The notes under the pieces: generated by a model
What the model was told of the DNA's origin: nothing
Seen by the model: only the letters and a program-made list of their open reading frames with translations
The model's database searches: none
Assembly: GCA_028278345.1 (NCBI GenBank)
Contig: JANQEL010000024.1
Location: forward strand, 1 to 35,357
Reading direction: 5' to 3'
DNA length: 35,357 nucleotides
Source of the DNA: Myxococcota bacterium
Lineage (GTDB): Bacteria > Myxococcota_A > UBA9160 > UBA4427
Position numbers and translations under genes: made by a program
Shown: piece after piece, positions 8,577 through 16,169 of the stretch
Layout of the letters: the number at the start of each line of letters is the position of its first letter
Numbering within the stretch: position 1 is the stretch's first letter

Positions 8577-9878
8577 ATGCCCAAGAATACGAGTCCACGA
8601 GACACGCACGCCGGCGCCCTCGACGAATCGACCCTGCGCGGCAATCCCGAACATCCCGACTCGATCGTCAGCACCATCGACGAAGCCATCGAAGACATCA
8701 AGGCGGGGAAGATGGTCATCCTCGTCGACGACGAGGATCGCGAGAACGAAGGCGATCTGTGCATGGCGGCCGAGCACGCCACCCCCGAAGCCATCAACTT
8801 CATGGCCAAGTACGGGCGCGGTCTGATCTGCCTTTCCCTCGAGGAAGAACAACTCGAGCAGCTCCACCTCGGGATGATGGTCCCCGACTACGAGAACACC
8901 GCGACCTACGGCACCGCGTTCACAGTTTCGATCGAAGCGCGCGAAGGCGTCACCACGGGCATCTCGGCCCATGATCGCTCGCGCACCATCCAAGCGGCGA
9001 TCGCCGACGACGCCGTCCCGGCCGACATCGTTCGGCCCGGTCACATCTTCCCGCTGCGCTCGCGCGCCGGCGGCGTACTGCGCCGCGTGGGGCAGACCGA
9101 AGGCTCCGTCGATCTTGCGCGACTCGCCGGGCTGAAGCCCGCGGGCGTGATCTGCGAGATCATGAACGACGACGGCACGATGGCGCGCATGGCGGATCTC
9201 GCCGAGTACGCCAAGGAGCACGATCTCAAGATCGTGACGATCCGCGACCTGATCCAGTACCGCCTGAGCAATGAGAAGCTCGTGCGCGGTGCGGCCGAAG
9301 CGAAGATGCCGATGCTGGCCGGCGGCGACTTCCGGGCCATCGTCTACGAAAACGACATCGATGGCGTCGATCACATCGCCCTCGTGAAGGGCGAGATCAA
9401 CCCGGACGAACCGGTGCTGGTGCGCGTCCACAGCGAATGCCTCACCGGCGACGCCTTCGGCTCCGCGCGCTGCGACTGCGGCGAGCAGCTGCAGGCGGCC
9501 CTCAAGATGATCGAGGAAGAGGGCTCCGGCATCGTGCTCTACATGCGCCAGGAAGGCCGCGGCATCGGCCTCAAGAACAAGATCCGCGCCTATGCGCTGC
9601 AGGACGAGGAGGGGCTCGACACCGTCGAAGCCAACCACCGCCTCGGCTTCGCAGCCGACCAGCGCGACTACGGCGTGGGCACGCAGATCCTCGTCGACCT
9701 CGGAGTGCGACGCATGCGCATGATCACCAACAACCCGGTGAAACGCGCGGGCGTCGAGGGCTACGGGCTGCGCATCATCGAACGCGTGCCCCTCGAAATC
9801 GAACCCAACGAAGCGAACCTCAAATACCTTCAGACCAAGAAGGAAAAGCTCGGACACGTGCTGCACTTGATGAGCTAG
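8577..9878 (+). CDS. ribBA: bifunctional riboflavin enzyme RibBA (DHBP synthase / GTP cyclohydrolase II)
   Basis: This 433-residue cytoplasmic protein supplies both precursors of riboflavin. The N-terminal half (about 28-232) makes 3,4-dihydroxy-2-butanone 4-phosphate from ribulose 5-phosphate; the C-terminal half (about 240-433) opens GTP. The RibB half shows [11 protein letters not shown] (51-61), [11 protein letters not shown], and [12 protein letters not shown] with Glu194. The RibA half shows zinc ligands Cys288, Cys299 and Cys301, then RQEGRGIG and KIRAYALQD. One oddity: the RibB motif normally written GHTE reads GQTE here (Gln173), replacing the His that helps bind the metal pair in characterised enzymes. 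It may be a lineage variant or a sign that only the RibA half is active. The gene stands alone, with no other rib gene nearby. Confidence 0.95.
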   Translation: MPKNTSPRDTHAGALDESTLRGNPEHPDSIVSTIDEAIEDIKAGKMVILVDDEDRENEGDLCMAAEHATPEAINFMAKYGRGLICLSLEEEQLEQLHLGMMVPDYENTATYGTAFTVSIEAREGVTTGISAHDRSRTIQAAIADDAVPADIVRPGHIFPLRSRAGGVLRRVGQTEGSVDLARLAGLKPAGVICEIMNDDGTMARMADLAEYAKEHDLKIVTIRDLIQYRLSNEKLVRGAAEAKMPMLAGGDFRAIVYENDIDGVDHIALVKGEINPDEPVLVRVHSECLTGDAFGSARCDCGEQLQAALKMIEEEGSGIVLYMRQEGRGIGLKNKIRAYALQDEEGLDTVEANHRLGFAADQRDYGVGTQILVDLGVRRMRMITNNPVKRAGVEGYGLRIIERVPLEIEPNEANLKYLQTKKEKLGHVLHLMS

Positions 9879-9917
9879 GACGGGCCGAGACCTGCCTTCT
9901 TGACATAGGAGTCACCC

Positions 9918-10907
9918 ATGTTCGAAAGCGTCGATCGCGTCGTCAGCGATCTGGAAAAGCAGGGCTACGTCTGCGATAAGCGGATCGCGACCGTCGTGTT
10001 CCTCTCGCAGCAGCTCGGCAAGCCGATCCTGGTCGAGGGGCCCGCGGGTGTCGGCAAGACCGAACTCGCCAAGGTGGTCGCCACCGCACTCGGCCGGCAT
10101 CTGATCCGCCTGCAGTGCTACGAGGGCCTCGACGAAGCCAAGGCGCTCTACGAGTGGGAATACTCGAAGCAGCTCCTCTACACCCAGCTGCTCAAGGACC
10201 AGGTGAGCGCCACGATGGAGGGCGCCCAATCGCTGACCGAGGCCGCCCAACGCGTGGCCGACGAGGATTCGGTCTTCTTCTCCGAGCGCTTCGTGGTGCC
10301 GCGCCCGCTGATGCAGGCGATCACCAGCGAAGAGCCGGTGCTGCTGTTGGTGGACGAGGTCGACAAGTCGGACCCCGAGTTCGAGGCCTTCCTGCTCGAA
10401 GTGCTCTCGGACTTCCAGGTGACCGTGCCCGAGCTCGGCACGATCGCGGCCAAGCAGATCCCGCTGGTGATGCTCACCTCGAACGACGCCCGCGAGATGA
10501 GCGACGCCCTCAAGCGCCGCTGCCTCCACCTCTGGATCGACTACCCCTCGGAAGAGTTGGAATTGAGGATCCTCGACCAGAAGGTTCCGGAGATCGACAA
10601 GCGCCTCGCCCAGGACCTCGTGAGCCTGATGCACTCGATCCGCGACCTCGATCTCAAGAAGGTGCCGTCGATCAGTGAGACCCTCGACTGGGCCCGCTCG
10701 TTGCTGGCGCTGAACGCCTCCGATCTCGATGAATCGATGGTGACCGACACCCTGAACGTCATCCTCAAGTACGAGGGCGACATCAACAAGGCGCAGAAGG
10801 AGCTGTCGAAGCTGCTTCAGCAGAAGGCCGCGGAAGCGGCTGCGGCCGGCCCGCAGGTGGTCGAAGAGCCCACCGAAGCGCCCAAGAAGAAAGGGGTGCT
10901 CCACTGA
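9918..10907 (+). CDS. MoxR-family AAA+ ATPase, CoxD-like
   Basis: This 329-residue ATPase has Walker A GPAGVGKT (41-48), Walker B LLLVDE (142-147), sensor 1 TSND (187-190) and an Arg pair at 200-201. MoxR proteins work as chaperone-like ATPases with a von Willebrand factor A partner. The pair resembles CoxD/CoxE, which mature the active site of CO dehydrogenase in Oligotropha. The C-terminal tail (about 300-329) is Ala/Glu/Lys-rich and probably flexible. The next gene starts 2 bases after this stop, so the two are coupled. No CO dehydrogenase or other molybdoenzyme gene is in the window, so the client is unknown. Confidence 0.9.
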   Translation: MFESVDRVVSDLEKQGYVCDKRIATVVFLSQQLGKPILVEGPAGVGKTELAKVVATALGRHLIRLQCYEGLDEAKALYEWEYSKQLLYTQLLKDQVSATMEGAQSLTEAAQRVADEDSVFFSERFVVPRPLMQAITSEEPVLLLVDEVDKSDPEFEAFLLEVLSDFQVTVPELGTIAAKQIPLVMLTSNDAREMSDALKRRCLHLWIDYPSEELELRILDQKVPEIDKRLAQDLVSLMHSIRDLDLKKVPSISETLDWARSLLALNASDLDESMVTDTLNVILKYEGDINKAQKELSKLLQQKAAEAAAAGPQVVEEPTEAPKKKGVLH

Positions 10908-10909
10908 GC

Positions 10910-12328
10910 ATGCAGCAGAAAGTCGTCGAGTTTACGAACTTGCTTCGCAAGAGCGGGATTCGTGTGTCCGTGGCCGAGGGCATCAACGCCTTCGAGGCCC
11001 TCGACGAACTCTCGATCGACGACCGCGAGCTCTTCAAGGACGCCCTGCGCGCCACCATGGTGAAGCGCGGGGACGAGATCCCCACGTTCGACCAGCTCTT
11101 CGATCTCTACTGGAGCGGCTTCTACGACAGCCTGCGCGACGCCTTCGGCGACGCGAATGCCCAGCTGGCCGCCCAGGGCATGGACATGGACGAGCTGATG
11201 AAACAGCTCGCCGAGATGATCGAGAACATGGACGGCGACATCGACCTGAGTGAGCTCGCCCAGGCTTTGCTCACCCAGGATATGAGCGCCCTCGAGAACA
11301 TGATCCGCGACGCCGCCGAGCAGGCGGGTACGGGCAACATCGAGAACATGCTGCAGGTGGGCTTCTTCAGCCGACGCACCACCGAAGGCATGGGCATGGA
11401 GGGGGCAGGGCAGGAGCTCGAAGACCTCGTCCAGCGCCTCGAAGAGGCGGGGCTCTCCCCCGAGCAGGCCGAAGCCCTGCGCAACATGATCGGCGCCATG
11501 ATGGAGAGCCTGCGCAAGGTGGTGCGCAACTTCACCGAGCGCGAACTCCAGACCCAGAACCACGACTACATGGAGAAGTTCCGCCGTGAGATGCTCACGG
11601 AGAAGAGCTTCTACCACCTCACCGAGGAAGAGATCGCGCGCATGCGCGAGGTCGTACACCGGCTGGCCCAGCGCATCAAGAACATCCTCTCGATCCGCAA
11701 GCGGCGGCTCAAGCGCGGCAAGCTCGACCTGCACTCGACCCTGCGCCGCAACATGGCGATGGGGGGCGTGCCCTTCAACGTGATCTACAAGCACCGCCGC
11801 AAGGAGCGCCCGAAGCTGGTCATCCTGTGCGACGTATCGAGCTCGGTCGCCAACGTCTCCCGCTTCATGCTGCAGTTCATGTACAGCCTGCAGGAGGCCT
11901 TCACGCGCATCCGCTGCTTCGTCTTCGTCTCCGACCTCGGTGAGGTGACCCCCGTCTTCAAGGACGGCGACGTGAACAGCGCGATCGAGAAGGCGCTGGA
12001 CGGCGGCGACGTCATCAACGTCTACACCCGCTCGAACTTCGGTCTCGCCTTCCACATCTTCTGGCGCGACTACCTCTCGGCGATCGACAAGCGCACCACC
12101 GTCCTGATCCTCGGCGACGCACGCAACAACTACAACGACGACAAGGCCTGGTGCCTGCGCGAAATCCACAACAAGGCCAAGAACGTCGTCTGGCTCAACC
12201 CCGAGAGCCCGAGTGCCTGGGGTTTCGGCGATTCGGTGATGAACCGCTATCTCCCCTACACCGACATCGCCGAGGAGTGCCGCAACCTCCGCCAGCTCGC
12301 GAAGGTCGTCGACAGCATCGTCCTCTGA
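10910..12328 (+). CDS. CoxE-like VWA-domain protein, partner of the MoxR ATPase
   Basis: This 472-residue protein belongs to the CoxE-like VWA group. The C-terminal VWA domain (about 300-472) carries the metal-ion-dependent adhesion site DVSSS (308-312), with a further acidic residue in LGDARNN (Asp403). The N-terminal 250 residues are helical and acidic, with many Met and Asp residues between 90 and 200. A basic linker, SIRKRRLKRGKLD (261-273), joins the two halves. No signal peptide or membrane segment is seen, so it should be cytoplasmic. It lies 2 bases after the MoxR gene, the standard arrangement. MoxR/VWA pairs act in metal insertion or complex assembly; which complex this one serves cannot be told from the window. 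Confidence 0.88.
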   Translation: MQQKVVEFTNLLRKSGIRVSVAEGINAFEALDELSIDDRELFKDALRATMVKRGDEIPTFDQLFDLYWSGFYDSLRDAFGDANAQLAAQGMDMDELMKQLAEMIENMDGDIDLSELAQALLTQDMSALENMIRDAAEQAGTGNIENMLQVGFFSRRTTEGMGMEGAGQELEDLVQRLEEAGLSPEQAEALRNMIGAMMESLRKVVRNFTERELQTQNHDYMEKFRREMLTEKSFYHLTEEEIARMREVVHRLAQRIKNILSIRKRRLKRGKLDLHSTLRRNMAMGGVPFNVIYKHRRKERPKLVILCDVSSSVANVSRFMLQFMYSLQEAFTRIRCFVFVSDLGEVTPVFKDGDVNSAIEKALDGGDVINVYTRSNFGLAFHIFWRDYLSAIDKRTTVLILGDARNNYNDDKAWCLREIHNKAKNVVWLNPESPSAWGFGDSVMNRYLPYTDIAEECRNLRQLAKVVDSIVL

Positions 12329-12430
12329 TTCGTTCGGGGCGTTGAGGAAGTCCGTGTCCGCACCCGGATTGCGCCGCCAGAATCTTCTGCCGCGCTGCTC
12401 CGTGAGCCTCGTGAAGCAAGTCCGGAGAGG

Positions 12431-13927
12431 TCAGAGAGTCGGACGTGGCTTGCGCCGGTAAGCCTTGAAGTCAGAGTCCCAGTAGTAGAGTTCCAGCAAT
12501 CGAGGGTCTTCCCACAGATCGAGAAAGGCGGGCAGGGGATAGACGGCTGCCCCGATTTCGGGGATCTTGATCAGATCCGGGGCCCTCTCGAACACGTAGT
12601 CCACGTTCGACCTCTGATGACCCGGAAGATGATACTGGGAGTACTTCTCTCCTGCTTGGCTCTTCGCGATGATCGGGTCGATCAATCCGACCAGGTCGAG
12701 AACATCGATCTGCGAGAAGTACCCGATCCTCCCGATCGCGATGAGCGCGATCAACTCGATCGGTGGAGAGGCGCTGCGGAGTCGATCTGCGTAGTCCTTT
12801 GTTGCCTTGTCCGATTCGAAGTTGAACTGCCGGGACTCCGATCGCTTCTCCATCGTCAATCGGACATTGCTGAGTCTTTCGCGAATGCTGTCGGCTGGCA
12901 CGGACGGGACATAGAGGCTCCACGAAATCGAAAGCGGAACGCAGATCAGGGCAAGCGTGCCGATGGCTTTGCCCCGATCCAGTAGCGTGCCGACACCGGA
13001 GAGGCATGTCGAGATCAAGACCGGGAAGACAGGGAGCAGGAACCGGCTGTGATAGAACACATCTCCGCCGATCGCGATGATGTAGGTGGCCACGATCGCC
13101 GAGTGAGTCCATCCAGCTCGGAGCCTCGGGTCTCCGGCGAATACCGCGGGGATCAAGAGGAAGAATGAACCGTCGGCAAGGAAGTCGCGGATGTACTTGA
13201 TTCCGGATTCGACTGGGAGGCCGCCTACCTTCGCGTGGAATGTATTCGGCACGATGTCACCGTAGTAGGTCCAGCGAAACGCCGTCAGAAGTAGAACTGC
13301 TGCGGCATATAGGAGCGGTGGGCCCCATGCGGTACTCGAAACGGGAAACCTGCGCCTTGCGATCGTCTCCGACACGAGATCCCGATTCAGCAGCACGAGC
13401 GCGATCAGGGCACCGTCGGGTCGGGTAGCCGTCGCCAGAATGCAAAGCACGATTACCCAACTCGACCTCTCGTGCAGTTGCGCAACCAGCGCCCAGACAA
13501 TGAGCGCAGAGAAGAGCGCGGTTTCCAAGCCCGATGCCGTCCAGGATGCGAACGAATTCGAAGCAAGAAGGATGCAAGGCGCTGCGGTCGCCAGCCACTT
13601 TCGCTGACCCGGCAGGGTCGAGTAGCTGTACCAGGTGCAACCGGCCAATAGAGCACAACCGGAAGCGAAACCCAGCCAATGGCTCGTTGCCTCAGCGCTC
13701 CATCCGAGCGACAGCCCTGCAGCAATCAGCAGTGTCCAAAGGAGGTTCGTATAGCCTTCTACGTACTCACCTACATTGAATACGAGTCCGTTTCCATCGA
13801 CCAGATTCTGCGCATACCGATAGGAGATGTAGGCATCATCGATCTGAGGAAATACCTCCATCGATTCCGCGGCAAACAGAACCCAAGCGAAGAGAACCGC
13901 TGCGATTGGAAGGTGGTTCTGCTGCAT
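12431..13927 (-). CDS. polytopic membrane protein resembling GT-C glycosyltransferases
   Basis: About 498 residues. The N-terminal two thirds hold roughly 9-10 hydrophobic segments; the last 150 residues are polar and probably face outside. The first extracytoplasmic loop reads [19 protein letters not shown], followed by VEGYTNLLW. This acidic loop resembles that of lipid-phosphate-sugar-dependent GT-C enzymes such as mycobacterial AftB-like arabinosyltransferases. The likely role is adding a sugar to an exported glycan; donor and acceptor are unknown. I prefer the ATG near 13927 because it begins right before the first membrane segment; an in-frame TTG lies 11 codons upstream. It stands alone on the minus strand between two plus-strand genes. 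Its sequence is plainly less GC-rich than its neighbours, which suggests acquisition by transfer. Confidence 0.75.
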   Translation of the reverse strand: MQQNHLPIAAVLFAWVLFAAESMEVFPQIDDAYISYRYAQNLVDGNGLVFNVGEYVEGYTNLLWTLLIAAGLSLGWSAEATSHWLGFASGCALLAGCTWYSYSTLPGQRKWLATAAPCILLASNSFASWTASGLETALFSALIVWALVAQLHERSSWVIVLCILATATRPDGALIALVLLNRDLVSETIARRRFPVSSTAWGPPLLYAAAVLLLTAFRWTYYGDIVPNTFHAKVGGLPVESGIKYIRDFLADGSFFLLIPAVFAGDPRLRAGWTHSAIVATYIIAIGGDVFYHSRFLLPVFPVLISTCLSGVGTLLDRGKAIGTLALICVPLSISWSLYVPSVPADSIRERLSNVRLTMEKRSESRQFNFESDKATKDYADRLRSASPPIELIALIAIGRIGYFSQIDVLDLVGLIDPIIAKSQAGEKYSQYHLPGHQRSNVDYVFERAPDLIKIPEIGAAVYPLPAFLDLWEDPRLLELYYWDSDFKAYRRKPRPTL

Positions 13928-14375
13928 ATCCGAAGTTACGGCCGAGGGTTTCCGGCGCAATTCGCCTCACCGGGTTCGCGTGAACGGCTGCTCCAATCGA
14001 GCGGGAGAAAGCGGTCCCAGGGCCTACGCGAACGAACCTATCGCACACCAACATCGAGTGTCGCGCCCAACTGGTGAACGACCCCACCAACCGACCAGAG
14101 CCGTTTCGATCACGGCTTTCCCGCACGAGGGTGAGCATGGCCGAGTGGCGTAGGCCGTGGGACGCCTACCGCACGACCGGTCGTCTGTCTCGGCTGCGGC
14201 GGGGGTTCTCCGCCTACCGGTTCCGGGATCCGGATCAGCACCTTCGATGTGGGAGGTGGGATCAACTTCGAGGCCATTCCGCTCGATCTTCGGCGGCTCC
14301 CATTGCAGAACGCGCCCTCTCGGCGCTGCGATTCCGCTATGGGTATGGCCCCGCCCGAAACGCTTCCCACCCCCG
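13928..14375. other. non-coding stretch without a recognisable gene
   Basis: Between the minus-strand membrane protein and the candidate small RNA I see no open frame with protein-like composition, no tRNA and no insertion-sequence ends. The promoter of the minus-strand gene must lie here, but no convincing -35/-10 pair stood out. Confidence 0.5.
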
Positions 14376-14415
14376 AAAAAGAAAGCGCCCCTTCGGAAGG
14401 ATCCGAAGAGGCGCT
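14376..14415 (-). terminator. intrinsic terminator of the candidate small RNA
   Basis: On the minus strand, AGCGCC pairs with GGCGCT and CTTCGGA pairs with TCCGAAG around a four-base loop, with one mismatch between the two stem blocks (14384-14415). TTCTTTTT follows (14383-14376). The T-tract exists only in the minus direction, which sets the orientation. No annotated protein gene lies upstream of it on that strand. Confidence 0.8.
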
Positions 14416-14530
14416 GTTCAGGGGGAGGGCGGTGGACTCATTATGGGGGGTGAGAGGTTGGACATTTCCAGCAGAAATGACCAATCCACCGCCGCTCCGA
14501 AACCTGTAAAACTCCATGAACCGATCGGGT
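14376..14530 (-). ncRNA. candidate structured small RNA (novel)
   Basis: Read on the minus strand, a promoter, a folded body and a terminator follow one another in about 155 nt. The body is closed by GGCGGTGGA (pairing at 14485-14493) with TCCACCGCC (14428-14436), extended by GGAG/CTCC (14495-14498 with 14424-14427) across one bulged base. Inside are two hairpins. One has stem CATTTC/GAAATG and a five-base loop (14463-14479), continued by TTGG/CCAA. The other is CTCA/TGAG (14437-14454) with a C-rich ten-base loop. An intrinsic terminator closes the unit. No open frame in it looks like protein. I could not match it to 6S, SRP, tmRNA or a riboswitch. The 5' end is inferred from the promoter, the 3' end from the T-tract. 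Confidence 0.65.
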
Positions 14531-14536
14531 GAACCC

Positions 14537-14565
14537 ATGATGAGTTTGGAAACCCGATTTGTCAA
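14537..14565 (-). promoter_or_regulatory. sigma-70-type promoter driving the candidate small RNA
   Basis: On the minus strand, a perfect -35 TTGACA (14565-14560) and CATCAT (14542-14537; four of six match TATAAT) are separated by exactly 17 bases. The start would fall near 14530. It diverges from miaB, so the two transcription units share about 120 bases of upstream DNA. Confidence 0.65.
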
Positions 14566-14687
14566 ACGCGATTTTGAATTTCTTTCGATGCGTTTTGAAA
14601 AGATCCGCGAATCCAACGGCTTACCCAGTGGACCCCTCGAGCGATTTCACTCGGGACTCCAAGTGTTGGATGTGAGAATCGTCGAAG

Positions 14688-16055
14688 ATGCCTGAAGCGA
14701 GACAGTTTTCCATTCGCACGTTCGGTTGCCAGATGAACGTGCACGATACGGAGAAGCTCTCGAACCTGCTTCTGCATGCGGGTTATCGCGAGGCCGCGCA
14801 GGAAGAAGACGCCGACTTCATCGTCATCAATACCTGCTCCGTGCGGGAAAAGGCCGAGAACAAGCTGTACAGCGACCTCGGTCGTCTCAGGCATTGGAAG
14901 GCCAGCCGGCCGGGGCGCGTGATCGGGGTCGGAGGTTGCGTGGCGCAGCAGGAAGGCCAGTCGATCCTGAAGCGATTCGACTACGTCGACCTGGTGTTCG
15001 GAACCCACAACCTGCGCGCCGTGCCGGCGATGCTCGACGCCGCCGAACACGGCGAGCGCAGCGCCCGCACCGAGGAGACCGCCTCCCTCGAACGCTTCGA
15101 TCTGCCCGAGCGACACCCCGCCTATCGCGGGGGGGATGCGGGCCACGCCTTCGTCACGGTGATGGAAGGCTGCGACATGTTCTGCAGCTTCTGCGTGGTG
15201 CCGCGCACCCGGGGGCGCGAGATCAGCCGCCCGGCCCAGGGCATCCTCGAAGAGGTGCGGGCCCTGGTCGATCGGGGCGTCAGCGAGATCACCCTCCTGG
15301 GCCAGACGGTCAACGCCTACGGCCGTCACGACGTGCGCCGGGGCCGCGAGGCCGACCGCGGCACAATGCCGTATGCGAAGCTGCTGGGGGCCCTGGACGC
15401 GACCCCCGGCCTCGAGCGCATCCGCTACACGAGCCCCCACCCGCTCTTCTTCGACGCCGACCTGATCGCCGCCCACGGCGATCTCGAGAAGCTCTGCCCC
15501 CACGTCCACATGCCGGTCCAGAGCGGCTCGGACGCGGTGCTGGAGCGCATGCGCCGGCGCTATACGCGGGGCGAGTACCTGGCCATCGTCGAGGGGCTGC
15601 GCGCCCGTCGGCCCGATCTGGTGCTCACCACGGACCTGATCGTGGGCTTCCCCGGCGAGACTGACGCCCAATATCGCGAGACCCTCTCGCTGGTCGCCGA
15701 GGCGGGCTTCGTCGACTCCTACAGCTTCAAGTACTCGCCCCGGCCGGAGACCCGGGCCCTGGAGTTCGCGGCCGAGGAGATCGCCCCCGAGATCGCCTCC
15801 GCGCGCCTCACGGAGCTGCAGGCCCAGCAGCGCCAGCAGACCCTCGACTACCACTTCGGCCGGGTCGGCAGCCGGGCGCGGATCCGGGTCGAAGGCGAGA
15901 CCGGCCGCGGCGAGAACCAGGTGCGCGGTCGCGATCTCCACCACCGCATCGTGAACGTCTGCAGCGAGACAGGAACCCGCCCGGGTCACTACCTCGACGT
16001 CGAGATCGTCGAGGCCACCCCCCACTCGCTGATCGGCGAACTCGCGCCCGCCTGA
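14688..16055 (+). CDS. miaB: tRNA-2-methylthio-N6-dimethylallyladenosine synthase MiaB
   Basis: This 455-residue radical-SAM enzyme adds the 2-methylthio group to i6A37 of tRNAs that read codons beginning with U. The N-terminal MTTase domain has Cys14, Cys50 and Cys84 for the auxiliary iron-sulfur cluster. The radical-SAM motif CDMFCSFC gives Cys162, Cys166 and Cys169. A C-terminal TRAM RNA-binding domain lies at about 385-455. TFGCQMN near the start and VVPRTRGREISRP after the SAM cysteines fit MiaB rather than RimO or MtaB. The ATG at 14688 begins the conserved N-terminus. Upstream lies the divergent small-RNA candidate; downstream, 114 bases separate it from the signalling genes. Confidence 0.95.
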   Translation: MPEARQFSIRTFGCQMNVHDTEKLSNLLLHAGYREAAQEEDADFIVINTCSVREKAENKLYSDLGRLRHWKASRPGRVIGVGGCVAQQEGQSILKRFDYVDLVFGTHNLRAVPAMLDAAEHGERSARTEETASLERFDLPERHPAYRGGDAGHAFVTVMEGCDMFCSFCVVPRTRGREISRPAQGILEEVRALVDRGVSEITLLGQTVNAYGRHDVRRGREADRGTMPYAKLLGALDATPGLERIRYTSPHPLFFDADLIAAHGDLEKLCPHVHMPVQSGSDAVLERMRRRYTRGEYLAIVEGLRARRPDLVLTTDLIVGFPGETDAQYRETLSLVAEAGFVDSYSFKYSPRPETRALEFAAEEIAPEIASARLTELQAQQRQQTLDYHFGRVGSRARIRVEGETGRGENQVRGRDLHHRIVNVCSETGTRPGHYLDVEIVEATPHSLIGELAPA

Positions 16056-16169
16056 CGCCCCCTCCCGGGCCTCCGAAATCCCCGACACACGGGTGAAGCC
16101 GCTCCGCCGGTCGGCCGATGAGGTCGGGCGACGGGGCGCGAAAAGCGCCGGTGTCGTGCGGGGATACGG

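Noticed and set aside
9900..9928. TTGACA directly before the MoxR gene as a promoter
   Set aside because: No acceptable -10 box lies at 16-18 bases; the sequence there is already coding.
14139..14148. GCCGAGTGG, as in the D-arm of tRNA-Ser or tRNA-Leu
   Set aside because: No matching acceptor, anticodon or T-arm follows.
14249..14509. Plus-strand 86-codon frame over the small-RNA locus, beginning MGGGINFEAIPLDLR
   Set aside because: Part of it looks protein-like, but it has no ribosome-binding site, runs through the terminator and folded stems, and ends without any known feature.
14376..14530. Identity of the small RNA as 6S, SRP RNA or an FMN/TPP-type riboswitch
   Set aside because: It lacks the long bubbled hairpin of 6S, the GGAAG tetraloop region of SRP RNA and the conserved cores of those riboswitches.
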